Below are positions 43,138 to 53,995 of a DNA stretch of 64,000 bases, piece by piece; the first letter of the stretch is position 1; every line of letters begins with the position of its first letter. The notes beneath the pieces were generated by a model that worked only from the letters and a program-made list of their open reading frames with translations, was not told the DNA's origin and searched no databases. The position numbers and the translations under genes were made by a program. Source of the DNA: Sphaerochaeta associata (GTDB lineage: Bacteria > Spirochaetota > Spirochaetia > Sphaerochaetales > Sphaerochaetaceae); NCBI RefSeq assembly GCF_022869165.1, contig NZ_CP094929.1:2232001-2296000 (forward strand), read 5' to 3'.

Positions 43138-43921
43138 TTTAAGCAACATCACCAAAGTATTCTACCCCGGGACAGTCAACGAGAAGATGGCCCTGGATAA
43201 TATCAATCTCCATGTAAACAAAGGAGATGTCATCTGTGTCGTAGGTTCCAACGGCTCGGGAAAGTCCACACTTTTCAACCTGATCAGCGGCACATACCCG
43301 GTCACGAACGGAAAAATCATATTCGACGGTACCGATGTAACCGCCAGTCCGGAATATAAACGGGCGATGACCATCGGCCGCATCTTCCAGGACCCTACCA
43401 AGGGAACTGCTGCAAACATGTCCATAGAGGACAATATGATTACCGCTGAGACCAAGGGAATGAAAGGCTTGAGAATCAGCCTGAACAACGAGAAGCGTGA
43501 ACAATTCGCATCGCTTTTGAAATTGATCGGGCTGCAGGACAGGCTCAAGGACAATGTAGGACTTCTCAGCGGCGGACAGCGTCAAGCGCTCACCCTGCTC
43601 ATGATTGTGATGAGCAGGCCCAAAATGCTGCTGCTCGACGAGCATACTGCAGCTTTGGACCCTCGAAACGCCCAGATTGTCATGGACCTCACCGAACGCT
43701 TCATCGCTGAGTACAAGCTTACCGCCCTGATGGTAACACACAACATGCAGTTCGCCATCAATTTCGGTAACCGCCTGATCATGATGGACGAAGGAACAAT
43801 CATTCTCGATGTCAGCGGCGAAGAGAAATCCAAGCTTACGGTTGAGGAACTTGTCAGGCTTTTCAAGAACCTCAGAAACAAGACCTATGCAAACGACGAA
43901 GCATTGCTGACAAAGGAATAG
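43130..43921 (+). CDS. ABC transporter ATP-binding protein (TrpZ-like)
   Basis: This 263-residue ATPase has Walker A GSNGSGKST, Q-loop RIFQDPTKGTAANM, signature LSGGQRQAL, Walker B KMLLLDEHTAALD (His in place of the common Pro) and H-loop MVTHNM. It powers the importer with the preceding permease. AAGGAGG lies 8 nt before ATG 43130; the longer frame upstream runs through the permease gene and is not real. This is the last gene of the operon. Confidence 0.92.
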   Translation: MLDLSNITKVFYPGTVNEKMALDNINLHVNKGDVICVVGSNGSGKSTLFNLISGTYPVTNGKIIFDGTDVTASPEYKRAMTIGRIFQDPTKGTAANMSIEDNMITAETKGMKGLRISLNNEKREQFASLLKLIGLQDRLKDNVGLLSGGQRQALTLLMIVMSRPKMLLLDEHTAALDPRNAQIVMDLTERFIAEYKLTALMVTHNMQFAINFGNRLIMMDEGTIILDVSGEEKSKLTVEELVRLFKNLRNKTYANDEALLTKE

Positions 43922-43936
43922 AAAATCCAAAGGTGC

Positions 43937-43965
43937 TTGCCTCCTTTCGGTATTCAGCCTAAGAT
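43937..43965 (+). promoter_or_regulatory. probable promoter of the MATE gene
   Basis: TTGCCT (43937-43942), 17 bases and TAAGAT (43960-43965) precede a GAGGA site and the GTG start at 43983. Confidence 0.45.
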
Positions 43966-43982
43966 AGGGCGAGGACCAGTTC

Positions 43983-45347
43983 GTGGGAACAATTAAGCCA
44001 ATTCAAGCGGCGTTGGAGCCAATGTTCACCCGCCGCTTTTTGTATACCTTGATCATCCCTTTGGTGATCGAGCAATTCCTTGCCGTCTCCATAGGCATGG
44101 CCGACACTGTCATGGTCGCCTCGGCTGGTGAGGCGGCCGTAGGTGCCATCAGCCTCGTCGATTCCATCACGTTTTTGATAATTACCTTGTTCGCCGCGTT
44201 TGCCACCGGGGGAGCCGTCGTCTCCAGCCAGTACCTCGGTAGAAAGGATTATGCTTCGGCAAATAGTGCCGCCAAGCAGTTGTTGGTTCTCTCTGTAGTG
44301 GTGTCCACAATTCTCATGGTGCTTTGCATTCCGTTTCGACGTCTCATCATCAGGTTTATCTTCGGTTCGATTGAAGAGCAGGTTCTTCTCAACGGATCCA
44401 CCTATTTCCTCTATATTCTTGCCTCTCTCCCCTTTTTGGCAACCTACAACGCCTGTGCCGCGCTTTTCAGGTCGATGGGCAACAGCAAGGTGAACCTGTG
44501 GGTGAGCATCATCATGAATCTTATCAATGTGATAGGAAATGCATACTTCATCTTTGCTCTGCATCTCGGAGTGACCGGTGCTGGACTGGCCACCCTTCTG
44601 AGCAGGATCATAGGATCGGCCATCATCCTTGCGCTCATCGCCAATCCCATGAATGTCATCTCAATCCGCAACTATCGGAAGCTGGAGTGGCGCCCGGAGA
44701 TGATCAGGCGTATTCTGCGCATCGGCATTCCCAATGGAATCGAAGGCTCTGTATTCCAAATCGGAAAGCTCTTGGTCCAAGGCTTCATCGCCGTCTTCGG
44801 AACTGCATCGATTGCGGCAAACGCCATCTCAGGCTCCGTTACCTCCTTCATCAACATCCCCGGGGGCGCAATCGGGCTCGCCTCGATAACCGTCATCGGA
44901 CAGGCCATCGGGGCGAAGAGACCCGACCAAGCCGTCTATTACGGAAAACGACTACTTTTAATCACCTATCTCTCCATGGCGGCCCTTGCCATCCCGGGCT
45001 ACTTTCTCACTCCCCATATTGTTCAAATTTTTAATCTTTCTGCAGAAGCCACCGAGCTTGCAAGCAATGTAATCCGTACCGCCATGATCTTCAGCGCCCT
45101 TCTGTGGCCGACAGCCTTCTCGCTTCCAAATTTTCTCAGGGCGGCAGGTGATGCAAAATATACCATGCTGGTCTCCATGTTCAGCATGTGGGCCTTCCGG
45201 GTGGCTATGAGCTATCTGCTGGCTATAACCCTGAACTGGGGAATCTATGGAGTATGGGCCGGCATGTACATCGATTGGCTGACCCGCAGCATGTTTTTCA
45301 TCGTACGCTTCATCCGCGGCAAGTGGAAGACAAAACGTGTCATTTAG
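43983..45347 (+). CDS. MATE-family multidrug/metabolite exporter
   Basis: This 454-residue inner-membrane protein has twelve predicted helices in two MatE repeats. It starts with FLYTLIIPLVIEQFLAVSIGMADTVMVA (in parts), the hallmark N-terminal segment, and has a second repeat around GIPNGIEGSVFQIGKLLVQG. It exports cationic compounds or metabolites with Na+ or H+; the substrate is unknown. The start is either GTG 43983 with GAGGA 8 nt upstream or ATG 44022. It is a separate transcript from the ABC genes before it. Confidence 0.9.
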   Translation: MGTIKPIQAALEPMFTRRFLYTLIIPLVIEQFLAVSIGMADTVMVASAGEAAVGAISLVDSITFLIITLFAAFATGGAVVSSQYLGRKDYASANSAAKQLLVLSVVVSTILMVLCIPFRRLIIRFIFGSIEEQVLLNGSTYFLYILASLPFLATYNACAALFRSMGNSKVNLWVSIIMNLINVIGNAYFIFALHLGVTGAGLATLLSRIIGSAIILALIANPMNVISIRNYRKLEWRPEMIRRILRIGIPNGIEGSVFQIGKLLVQGFIAVFGTASIAANAISGSVTSFINIPGGAIGLASITVIGQAIGAKRPDQAVYYGKRLLLITYLSMAALAIPGYFLTPHIVQIFNLSAEATELASNVIRTAMIFSALLWPTAFSLPNFLRAAGDAKYTMLVSMFSMWAFRVAMSYLLAITLNWGIYGVWAGMYIDWLTRSMFFIVRFIRGKWKTKRVI

Positions 45348-45387
45348 GCAATTCTGTTTAATTTATGTAAAATTTGGATAATCACCC

Positions 45388-45437
45388 TTTACAAATCCAG
45401 AAAGTAGTCTATCATAATACTTGAACGTGCTCGGGCA
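45388..45437 (+). promoter_or_regulatory. promoter and possible operator of the sugar ABC operon
   Basis: TTTACA (45388-45393), 16 bases and TATCAT (45410-45415) form a promoter. The near-palindrome GTGCTC-GGGCAC (45426-45437) lies just after the expected start of transcription, a position fit for the LacI-type regulator encoded at the end of this operon. About 110 nt of leader follow. Confidence 0.45.
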
Positions 45438-45547
45438 CTACGCAGAACATTTGGTATTTCCACCCCTAGTTATTGCATCCGTCCTACGTATACCCCTTTA
45501 CCTCTATGGTCAATTACTGGAGTAATCCAGAAAAAAAGGAGTCGTAT

Positions 45548-46627
45548 ATGAAAAAGAGTTTGTGTGTACTCTTGATGGTGTTGCTCACAGTAGCAACTCT
45601 CTTCGGAGCAGGTACGAAAGAAGATGCCTCTGTAATCAAGATCGGCGTTTCCATGCCCACCCAGAGCCTGCAGCGCTGGAATCAGGATGGAGCGAACATG
45701 AAGAGCCAGCTCGAAGCAGCCGGATACAAAGTTGACTTGCAGTATGCAGGCGACAATGACATTCCGACCCAGGTCGCACAGCTGGAGAACATGATCACCA
45801 CCGGATGCAAGGTGTTGGTCATTGCATCCATCGATGGATCGGCGTTGAGTGAAGTCCTGAAGCAGGCCAAGGCAAAAAACATTGCCGTCATCGCGTATGA
45901 CCGCCTGATCATGAACACCGATGCAGTAACCTACTATGCCACCTTCGACAACTTCAAGGTTGGAACCATCCAGGGAACCTACATCCGGGATGCCCTGAAA
46001 CTTGACAGCACCCCAGGCCCTTATTACATCGAGCTGTTCACCGGTTCTCCCGACGACAACAACATCAATTTCTTCTTTGGTGGTGCCATGTCGATTCTCG
46101 AGCCGTACATCAAGAGCGGCAAGTTGATCGTTCGCTCCGGCCAGACCACCAAGGCCCAGGTTGCAACCCTCAACTGGTCAACCGAAGAAGCCCAGAAGAG
46201 AATGGAAAACCTTATCACCGCCAACAACTACGGCCCGAAGGGCAACCGTCTCGATGCAGTCTACTCTTCCAATGACTCCATTGCAAACGGCCTGACCAAC
46301 GCACTCGTTGCTGCCGGTTACACCAAGGACAACTTCCCGATCATCACCGGTCAGGACTGCGACAAGCCTTCTGTAAAGAACATGTTGATGGGTCTGCAGA
46401 GCATGTCCATTTTCAAGGACACCCGCACCTTGGCAAGCAAGGTCGTCGAAATGGTCAACTCCATCGTCAAGGGCGAGAAAGTTGACATCAACGACACCGA
46501 GACCTACAACAACGGCGTGAAGGTTGTTCCTTCCTACCTTTGCGATCCCGTCTTCGCTACCGTTGACAATTACAAGGCTCTGTTGATCGACAGCGGCTAC
46601 TACACTGAAGCTGACTTGAAGATCTGA
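45548..46627 (+). CDS. sugar ABC transporter substrate-binding protein (ChvE-like)
   Basis: This 359-residue periplasmic sugar receptor of the ChvE/xylose-binding group has a signal peptide ([18 protein letters not shown]). It also has [39 protein letters not shown] (in parts), [22 protein letters not shown] and [14 protein letters not shown]. Relatives bind arabinose, galactose, glucose or xylose; which one applies here is not clear. AGGAG lies 7 nt before ATG 45548, so the 25-codon upstream frame is rejected. It is the first gene of the importer operon. Confidence 0.93.
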   Translation: MKKSLCVLLMVLLTVATLFGAGTKEDASVIKIGVSMPTQSLQRWNQDGANMKSQLEAAGYKVDLQYAGDNDIPTQVAQLENMITTGCKVLVIASIDGSALSEVLKQAKAKNIAVIAYDRLIMNTDAVTYYATFDNFKVGTIQGTYIRDALKLDSTPGPYYIELFTGSPDDNNINFFFGGAMSILEPYIKSGKLIVRSGQTTKAQVATLNWSTEEAQKRMENLITANNYGPKGNRLDAVYSSNDSIANGLTNALVAAGYTKDNFPIITGQDCDKPSVKNMLMGLQSMSIFKDTRTLASKVVEMVNSIVKGEKVDINDTETYNNGVKVVPSYLCDPVFATVDNYKALLIDSGYYTEADLKI

Positions 46628-46644
46628 TTCTCCTTTTGATCCTT

Positions 46645-46668
46645 TGCGGGCAACTTCGGTTGCCCGCA
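46645..46668 (+). other. perfect UUCG hairpin between binding-protein and ATPase genes
   Basis: TGCGGGCAAC-TTCG-GTTGCCCGCA gives a 10-bp perfect stem with a UUCG tetraloop and no T-run after it. Such hairpins usually protect the upstream mRNA or cause partial termination, giving more binding protein than membrane subunits. Confidence 0.8.
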
Positions 46669-46685
46669 TCCTTTGGAGGTCCGTT

Positions 46686-48230
46686 TTGGAAACCCTACTA
46701 CTGGAAATGAAACACATCACCAAGACCTTCCCCGGGGTCAGGGCTCTCAACGATGTGAACCTTCAAGTTCGTCCGGGAGAAATCCATGCCATAGTTGGAG
46801 AGAACGGGGCAGGCAAATCCACCCTGATGAATATACTCAGTGGAGTCTATCCTGCTTCCACCTTCGATGGCGATATTCTTGTGCATGGAAAGAGTTGCCA
46901 GTTCCACTCCATCAAGGAGAGCGAGGAGCAGGGGATTGTCATCATCCACCAGGAGTTGGCGCTTGTACCCTATCTCACCATTGCCGAAAATATGTTTTTG
47001 GGTAATGAACAAGGCAGGATCTTTTCCATCGACTGGGACAAAACCTACAGCCGAGCCGACGAGCTGCTCGCACTCGTTGGTCTTGAGGAGTCCAGCAAGA
47101 CTTCCATCAAGGACATCGGTGTCGGCAAGCAACAGCTTGTAGAAATCGCCAAGGCGTTGGCAAAGAATGTCAAGGTCTTGATTTTGGACGAGCCGACAGC
47201 CTCTCTGAACGATACGGAAGCCAAAAAGCTGCTTGACCTGCTGCTGCAGTTCAAAGCAAGGGGGATGACCAGCATCCTCATTTCGCACAAGCTCAACGAG
47301 GTCTCCTATATCGCCGATCGTATAACTGTCATTCGTGATGGTGAAGTCATCACGACCATGGACAAGACCGTTGAAAGCTTCGATGAGAACAAGATCATCA
47401 AAGCCATGGTCGGGCGGAATATCAGCGACCGATTTCCCAAACGTAATGCCAAAATCGGTCAGGTAAGTCTTGAAGTGGAACATTGGACCGCTTTTCACCC
47501 TTTGTATGAGGGGAAAAAGGTCTGTGAGGATATCAATCTCAAACTTCACAAGGGTGAAGTTGTCGGCATCAGCGGGCTTATGGGTGCAGGTCGTACAGAG
47601 TTTGCGATGAGCCTCTTCGGCAAGAGCTACGGACGCAACATCACTGGAACGCTCAGGATCAACGGCAAGGAAGTCCAGCTGAACTCCATCAAGAACGCAA
47701 TCCAGAACAAGCTGGCATATGTCACCGAGGATCGCAAAGGCAATGGTTTGATTCTCTCCAAGTCCATCATGCAGAACACCACGCTCGCTAAACTGGATGC
47801 CATCAGCAAGTATCAGGTCATCGACCCTGATTTGGAACTGAAGGTGTCCAAGGAAGTGAACGAAAAATTGCATACCAAATGCTCGTCGGTGCTTGAGGAG
47901 GTGAACAACCTTTCGGGAGGAAACCAGCAGAAGGTATTGTTGAGCAAATGGATTTTCGCCGAACCCGATATACTGCTGCTCGATGAACCGACGAGAGGCA
48001 TCGATGTCGGTGCCAAATATGAGATTTACTGCATCATCAACCAGCTCGCCGAGGAGGGAAAGTCAATCCTCTTCATCTCAAGCGAAATGCCTGAGATACT
48101 GGGAATCTGCGATCGCATCTACGTCCTCAGTGAAGGCAGGATAGTCGGCGAGATGCTTGGGTCCGAAGCAAGCCAAGAAAAAATCATGAAATGCATTGTA
48201 CAGAATCAGAAAGGAGACCAACTGCCATGA
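46686..48230 (+). CDS. sugar ABC transporter ATP-binding protein (GguA/MmsA-like, dual cassette)
   Basis: This 514-residue ATPase carries two nucleotide-binding cassettes. The first has Walker [10 protein letters not shown] and Walker [12 protein letters not shown]. The second has a degenerate Walker A ([10 protein letters not shown]), signature [14 protein letters not shown] and [17 protein letters not shown]. This is the RbsA/MglA/GguA class. The start is TTG 46686, because GGAGG lies 6 nt upstream and the first ATG (46704) has no ribosome site. Its stop overlaps the permease start (ATGA). Confidence 0.93.
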   Translation: METLLLEMKHITKTFPGVRALNDVNLQVRPGEIHAIVGENGAGKSTLMNILSGVYPASTFDGDILVHGKSCQFHSIKESEEQGIVIIHQELALVPYLTIAENMFLGNEQGRIFSIDWDKTYSRADELLALVGLEESSKTSIKDIGVGKQQLVEIAKALAKNVKVLILDEPTASLNDTEAKKLLDLLLQFKARGMTSILISHKLNEVSYIADRITVIRDGEVITTMDKTVESFDENKIIKAMVGRNISDRFPKRNAKIGQVSLEVEHWTAFHPLYEGKKVCEDINLKLHKGEVVGISGLMGAGRTEFAMSLFGKSYGRNITGTLRINGKEVQLNSIKNAIQNKLAYVTEDRKGNGLILSKSIMQNTTLAKLDAISKYQVIDPDLELKVSKEVNEKLHTKCSSVLEEVNNLSGGNQQKVLLSKWIFAEPDILLLDEPTRGIDVGAKYEIYCIINQLAEEGKSILFISSEMPEILGICDRIYVLSEGRIVGEMLGSEASQEKIMKCIVQNQKGDQLP

Positions 48231-49408
48231 GACACAGCCTAGGCATCAAGGATACCGTGAAGAAGAACTCCATGCTCATCGTTCTTCTGGCCACCATGGT
48301 TCTCTTCCAAGTGCTCATCAGCAGCAGCGGAAGGGGATCACTGTTTGCACCCTCCAATATTTCCAATCTCATCAGCCAAAACTCGTATGTCGTCATTTTG
48401 GCAAGCGGTATGTTGCTGTGCATCCTTACCGGTGGAAACATCGACCTCTCCGTGGGTTCGGTCGTCGCCTTGGTAGGAGCCTTGGCAGGAACCCTGGTGG
48501 TCAACCTGCATTGGAACATCTATCTGTCGATAGTGATTTGTCTTTTAACAGGGCTTGCCATCGGCGCATGGCAGGGCTTCTGGATCGCCTATGTCCGCAT
48601 CCCTCCTTTCATCACCACCCTTGCGGGGATGCTGTTGTGGCGCGGAGTGGCCTTGCTGATTCTCAACGGCCTGACCATTTCCCCCTTCCCTGCTGAATAC
48701 ACAAGGTATTTCAACAGCTTCCTCCCCAACACCGAAGATGCTGCGACAATTTTCTCCTTTACGGTCATCGTCGGAGTCGTCATCTGTTTGATCTATGGAT
48801 TCTGGGCTCTTTTTGACCGATACACCAAGAAAAAGAAGGGATACGCAACCGAACCTCTGGCCATCACGTTGGTCAAGGTCGTCTTGCTTTCGGTAGCTGT
48901 TCTGGTAGTATTTTCCCTGCTTGGAAGGCATAAGGGAGTACCTGTTGTATTGATCCTGCTTGCCGTCATTGTATTGGGCTACAGCTACTTCACCGCCCGA
49001 ACGGTACCGGGCAGGCACCTGTATGCGATGGGCGGCAATGAGAAGGCTGCAAAACTCTCCGGTGTCGATACCAACAGGGTGCTTTTCTTTGCATACGCCA
49101 ATATGGGATTTCTCTCGGCGGTTGCAGCCTTGGTGGGTGTGGCACGCTTCAACTCGGCCGCCCCGACTGCAGGCACCAACTACGAGATGGATGCCATCGG
49201 ATCCTGCTTCATCGGCGGTGCAAGTGCCTACGGTGGAACCGGTACCATCGGAGGGGCGATCATCGGAGCCATTTTCATGGGTGTCCTGAACAACGGAATG
49301 TCCATCCTCGGCATCGATGCCAACTGGCAAAAGGCTGTGAAAGGTATTGTAGTACTTGCGGCGGTAGTCTTTGATGTTCTCAGCAAAAAACGGGCGAAAT
49401 CGAGCTAG
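48227..49408 (+). CDS. sugar ABC transporter permease (GguB/XylH-like)
   Basis: This 393-residue membrane protein of the BPD_transp_2 class has about ten helices. Family markers are [20 protein letters not shown] (split around SVG), [38 protein letters not shown] and the late [11 protein letters not shown] and [19 protein letters not shown]. The length is typical of the XylH/GguB group. ATG 48227 overlaps the ATPase stop. Translation is likely coupled. The LacI-family gene follows 53 bases later. Confidence 0.93.
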   Translation: MRHSLGIKDTVKKNSMLIVLLATMVLFQVLISSSGRGSLFAPSNISNLISQNSYVVILASGMLLCILTGGNIDLSVGSVVALVGALAGTLVVNLHWNIYLSIVICLLTGLAIGAWQGFWIAYVRIPPFITTLAGMLLWRGVALLILNGLTISPFPAEYTRYFNSFLPNTEDAATIFSFTVIVGVVICLIYGFWALFDRYTKKKKGYATEPLAITLVKVVLLSVAVLVVFSLLGRHKGVPVVLILLAVIVLGYSYFTARTVPGRHLYAMGGNEKAAKLSGVDTNRVLFFAYANMGFLSAVAALVGVARFNSAAPTAGTNYEMDAIGSCFIGGASAYGGTGTIGGAIIGAIFMGVLNNGMSILGIDANWQKAVKGIVVLAAVVFDVLSKKRAKSS

Positions 49409-49461
49409 ACACTGTTGCCAAGTTGTATTAAGTAGCTTACTCTCAGCTAAAAAGGACAACC

Positions 49462-50493
49462 ATGGCTGTTACGATTAGAGATATTGCAAAGAAGGCAGGG
49501 GTATCCAGGGGAACGGTGGACCGGGTACTCCACAATAGAAAGGGTGTCAATGAGGAGGTTGCCTCCCGGATTCGGGCTATAGCCAACGAGCTTGGGTTCA
49601 TTCCCAATCTTGCAGGCAAAGCCTTGGCGACCCGCAAGCAACCTCTGAGGATCGGCTGTCTGCTTCCCAGCATAGGCAACCCGTTCTTTGCAGATGTCAT
49701 TGCAGGCTTCAGGCAGGCTGAACGGGAACTCTCCGATTTCGGTGTCTCTGTCGATATAATGGAGGTGAAGTCGTTCGATCGATCGGTGCATCTCGATGCT
49801 ATCGAGACGCTGCAGAGCAAACGCTACGATGGGTTGTGCGTCACCACCATAAACGTTGAGCCTGTCATTGCAGCAATCGATAAGATCACCGAAGCCGGCA
49901 CTACCGTGGTTACCGTCAATACCGATATCAGCGATACGCATCGCCTCTGTTATGTGGGACCGGATTATTATCTGGGGGGCACTACGGCAAGCGGGCTGCT
50001 CAGCCTGGTTTGCAAGCAGCAGGAGCAGAAAATCCTCATCGTCACCGGTTCGTTCAACATCAAGGGACACCAAGAGCGCATCAGGGGTTTTCTCGAAGGC
50101 CTATCCACCCGCCGGATGGAGCATACCATCGTAGATATCATCGAAAGCCTTGATGACAACGAAAAGGCATACGAGCGGACGATTTCCTGCCTGAGAAGGA
50201 ACCCTCAGATCAACTGTCTCTATTTAACCGCTGCAGGTGTGCAGGGCGCATGTAAAGCTGTACAGGAATTAGGAAAGACTGGCATCATCCGCATACTCTG
50301 CTTTGATGATATTCCCAGCACAAAGGCCTTGATCAAGGAAGGGGTGATCACTTTCACCATTTGTCAGGAACCTCAACGACAGGGCTACGATGCAATTCAA
50401 AAGCTGTTTTTTCATCTGATGAACCAGCAGGAGCCTGTCGTTGATACCATTACCAGAACAATCATCAAGATTCGGGAGAATCTCGACGATTGA
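49462..50493 (+). CDS. LacI-family transcriptional regulator of the sugar operon
   Basis: This 343-residue regulator has an N-terminal HTH with TIRDIAKKAGVSRGTVDRVLHN (2-24, given in part) and the hinge helix LAGKALATRK. A periplasmic-binding-protein-like effector domain contains IGCLLPSIGNPFFADVIAGF and VVTVNTDIS. It probably senses the sugar imported by the neighbouring transporter and represses the operon. AAAGGA lies 7 nt before the ATG. The gene is convergent with rsfS, with 2 bases between stops. Confidence 0.93.
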   Translation: MAVTIRDIAKKAGVSRGTVDRVLHNRKGVNEEVASRIRAIANELGFIPNLAGKALATRKQPLRIGCLLPSIGNPFFADVIAGFRQAERELSDFGVSVDIMEVKSFDRSVHLDAIETLQSKRYDGLCVTTINVEPVIAAIDKITEAGTTVVTVNTDISDTHRLCYVGPDYYLGGTTASGLLSLVCKQQEQKILIVTGSFNIKGHQERIRGFLEGLSTRRMEHTIVDIIESLDDNEKAYERTISCLRRNPQINCLYLTAAGVQGACKAVQELGKTGIIRILCFDDIPSTKALIKEGVITFTICQEPQRQGYDAIQKLFFHLMNQQEPVVDTITRTIIKIRENLDD

Positions 50494-50495
50494 CC

Positions 50496-50834
50496 TTAGA
50501 TTTCTCGTTTCTGCCAGAGTTTTTCCAGCGAATAGAATTCTCTCAGCTCGGAGCTCATCAGATGGATGACGATATCCGAACAGTCTATGAGTTCCCAGCC
50601 GTCGCCGGCTGGATTCTTGTGCCGGTTGGCAACCTCAAGACCGAGATTATTCAGTTCGGACCAGATTTCGTGGGCGACTCCCTTGAGGTGTCCTACGCTC
50701 GAGACGGTGGCGATGATGAAACAATCAGCCCAGGAACACTCCGCTGATACATCAAGGATGCTGACATCCTTACACTTATGATCCTCAAGAAATTGGCCGA
50801 TTGCCTGTGCATTAGCCGCTACCAAGTCATTCAT
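50496..50834 (-). CDS. rsfS: ribosome silencing factor
   Basis: This 112-residue protein of the RsfS/Iojap family binds uL14 and blocks subunit joining during starvation. The conserved segments are KDVSILDVS, ADCFIIATVSSVGHLKGVAHEI (in parts), NPAGDGWELIDCSDIVIHLMS and YSLEKLW. ATG 50834 (MNDLV) with AAGGAG 9 nt upstream is preferred to ATG 50840, where spacing would be only 3. It is the last gene of the rplU-rpmA-obg-nadD-yqeK series. Confidence 0.95.
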   Translation of the reverse strand: MNDLVAANAQAIGQFLEDHKCKDVSILDVSAECSWADCFIIATVSSVGHLKGVAHEIWSELNNLGLEVANRHKNPAGDGWELIDCSDIVIHLMSSELREFYSLEKLWQKREI

Positions 50835-50840
50835 TCTCAT

Positions 50841-51422
50841 TTACTCCTTACGCTGGAAGCGCCGTATTTCCTCGACATAACGCCTCAGATACGCTTTCAT
50901 GTGCTCCCAGTCGGTATTCTGCGATAAAGCAAGACTCGTTCTCATATCAAAGACAGTTGCTTGCTTCACTGTCTCAAGCACTCCAAACGGATCGGTTTGA
51001 CCAGTAATGGAAGCAAGTGTATCGGCCAGGAGGGTTTTTCTCAAGTAGGGTGCGCCATCAGTCAACGCTTCAAGACAGAGCTGTGCATCGACCTGAGCCT
51101 CCTCTACACCCTTTGCAGACACGGCCAGCGTCACCGCCAGACCGCCGAAAGCCGCCAACTCACCGCCCTTGATCCGTGTCGCCGATGAAGATGCCAATCC
51201 CACAAGATTGACAGCTGCCATGGCAGGGTCGAGTTGTGCAAACGCTGCATATCCATCCACCACCGTCTGCGGAAGCAACAACACCGCCAGATGATCGTTC
51301 TCAATCCAACTTGCCCAAGCAGAATCACCATCGCTCAAAACATATTCAGCCTCTACGGCAGCGGGGGTGCAGCCATACAAGAACATACTGAAAAGCAAGA
51401 GAGCAAGTACCGGATATCTCAA
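50841..51422 (-). CDS. lipoprotein of unknown function between yqeK and rsfS
   Basis: This is a 193-residue predicted lipoprotein: a hydrophobic signal ALLLFSMFL followed by the lipobox LYGC. The mature part contains DSAWASWIENDHLAVLLLPQTVV and repeated Ala-rich helices, and ends in a basic patch YLRRYVEEIRRFQRKE. I do not recognise the family. Its start overlaps the yqeK stop by four bases and its stop immediately precedes rsfS, whose ribosome site lies in its last codons. It is thus a true member of the operon. Many bacteria have a LytR-type gene at this place instead. Confidence 0.75.
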   Translation of the reverse strand: MRYPVLALLLFSMFLYGCTPAAVEAEYVLSDGDSAWASWIENDHLAVLLLPQTVVDGYAAFAQLDPAMAAVNLVGLASSSATRIKGGELAAFGGLAVTLAVSAKGVEEAQVDAQLCLEALTDGAPYLRKTLLADTLASITGQTDPFGVLETVKQATVFDMRTSLALSQNTDWEHMKAYLRRYVEEIRRFQRKE

Positions 51423-52003
51423 AACGTTCCTCCGCTGCAGAGAAACCGGTAGAGTTCCTCCCCGCTAGCGCTTATCTGCTTGGCCTTGGCAACCAGATAG
51501 GCCCGTTCCTGTTCCAAAATGGCCAGACAGAGCTTCTCCGCTGTAGGATGCTCGAGAAGGCGCTGCCTGTCCTGCTCGCACAGGTGCGTTCTGTTCGGTT
51601 CCAGATAATCGGAAATATAGACTAAAAGACCCATGGTTCCCATGTGGATGCTTCCCAGGGTGTGGTACCGCACGGCAGTGCACACCTGATCCGAAAAACC
51701 ACGACCGGCAAGCAGCGATGCCGCCACCGGTGCATGCAGCAGCGTCGGGCACTCACGCTCCTCGCTCATGAGATCAAGGTTGTTCGCCAAAGCGTAGTCA
51801 ACCAACTGCTCCCTGCCCCACTCACGTGCCATGTCATGCATGAGCGCAGCAGCATACAACTCTGTTGCATCCAGATGGAGGGAGTATCGTTCGTTGAGCC
51901 TCAAGCAGGATTGCGCTACCGCCAGACTGTGGCGGTAGCGCTTTTCGCTCAGGCTCTCTTTCAGTTCGAACTCAAGAGCGGTACAGTCGATGCTCTTGTA
52001 CAT
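51419..52003 (-). CDS. yqeK: YqeK-type HD-domain Ap4A hydrolase (symmetrical)
   Basis: This 194-residue HD-domain protein has EKRYRHSLAVAQSCLRL, AALMHDMAREW (HD pair), LHAPVAASLLA, AVRYHTLG and YISDYLEPNR. These are the classic YqeK blocks. Enzymes of this family cleave Ap4A to two ADP. ATG 52003 with GGGGAGG 9 nt upstream is preferred over a TTG three codons earlier. It starts inside nadD (32-base overlap), the usual nadD-yqeK-rsfS order. Confidence 0.93.
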   Translation of the reverse strand: MYKSIDCTALEFELKESLSEKRYRHSLAVAQSCLRLNERYSLHLDATELYAAALMHDMAREWGREQLVDYALANNLDLMSEERECPTLLHAPVAASLLAGRGFSDQVCTAVRYHTLGSIHMGTMGLLVYISDYLEPNRTHLCEQDRQRLLEHPTAEKLCLAILEQERAYLVAKAKQISASGEELYRFLCSGGTF

Positions 52004-52607
52004 AACGGGCAACCTCCCCGGGCATCAAGCGAGCAATGTCATCACCGAGCTCGTCGCTCTCCCCCAACTCCCTGCATCGATTTCTAATCCTCGTAGAACT
52101 GTCTTCCAGCAGAGAATTCTCAAGATAGACAATATCAGCACAAAGATCATCCAACCGCACTACGCTGCCTTCGCGCCTGATGACTACAAAGGTAACAAGC
52201 TCCTTGAGTTGCTCATAGGCATGCCATCGATGAAGCGAGGAAACCAAATCGTCTCCCATCACCACAGCAAGCCTGCCTTTAATGGAGTAGTGCAAATAAA
52301 GATATTTGACTGTGTCATAGGTATAGGAAATCCCGCCGCGCTTCAATTCACAATCCTCGGCAATAAGCTCGAGCGGGGGATCGTCAGGATACATGGATGC
52401 ATATGCATCAAAACCCATGCGCAGCATATTCATGCGATGTACGGCATCAGCCGGGTTGGCATCCTGCTTGAAGTTGTTGCGGGCAACAGGTACGAAAATG
52501 AACCTTCGATAGGAAGTGGATGCAACAACCGTATGCACCAGATGCAGATGTCCCAAATGCACGGGATCGAAACTTCCGCCTACCATTGCAGTCGGTTCTG
52601 CCGCCAA
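51972..52607 (-). CDS. nadD: nicotinate-nucleotide adenylyltransferase
   Basis: This 211-residue NAD-synthesis enzyme couples nicotinate mononucleotide with ATP. The nucleotidyltransferase motif GGSFDPVHLGHLHLV is near the N-terminus (T/HxGH), and ISYTYDTVKYL and the late motif SSTRIRNR are present. The start is TTG 52607: GGAGG lies 6 nt upstream, and this gives the normal distance to GGSFDP; longer frames run into obg. It begins 10 bases after the obg stop. Confidence 0.94.
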   Translation of the reverse strand: MAAEPTAMVGGSFDPVHLGHLHLVHTVVASTSYRRFIFVPVARNNFKQDANPADAVHRMNMLRMGFDAYASMYPDDPPLELIAEDCELKRGGISYTYDTVKYLYLHYSIKGRLAVVMGDDLVSSLHRWHAYEQLKELVTFVVIRREGSVVRLDDLCADIVYLENSLLEDSSTRIRNRCRELGESDELGDDIARLMPGEVARYVQEHRLYRS

Positions 52608-52617
52608 AACAAGCCTC

Positions 52618-53724
<1,107 letters not shown>

Positions 53725-53731
53725 CTATCGT

Positions 53732-53983
53732 TTACTCGGTAACAATGCTGATATACTTGCGGTTGTTTCGGCTGTGGAACAAAACAGTGCCTTCAGCCTT
53801 TGCAAACAGCGTATAATCGGAACCGAGACCAACATTCTGACCAGGGTGGAACTTTGTTCCATGCTGGCGAACAAGAACTTCACCTGCCTTGACCAACTGG
53901 CCACCAAAGCGCTTCACACCCAGACGCTGGGAATTCGAATCGCGACCATTGCGGGAACTACCGCCACCTTTCTTATGTGCCAT
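53732..53983 (-). CDS. rpmA: 50S ribosomal protein bL27
   Basis: This 83-residue protein starts [19 protein letters not shown], the mature L27 N-terminus that reaches the peptidyl-transferase centre. No cleavable extension of the Firmicutes kind is present, and correspondingly no Prp protease gene lies between rplU and rpmA. AAGGAGG lies 6-7 nt before the ATG. Confidence 0.97.
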   Translation of the reverse strand: MAHKKGGGSSRNGRDSNSQRLGVKRFGGQLVKAGEVLVRQHGTKFHPGQNVGLGSDYTLFAKAEGTVLFHSRNNRKYISIVTE

Positions 53984-53995
53984 CTTGAGTCCTCC

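Noticed and set aside
42133-43155. 340-codon minus-strand frame across the TrpY-like permease
   Set aside because: Charged, His/Asp/Gly-rich antisense of hydrophobic helices; not protein-like.
46698-47873. 391-codon minus-strand frame across the sugar ABC ATPase
   Set aside because: Antisense of a gene with complete ABC motifs.
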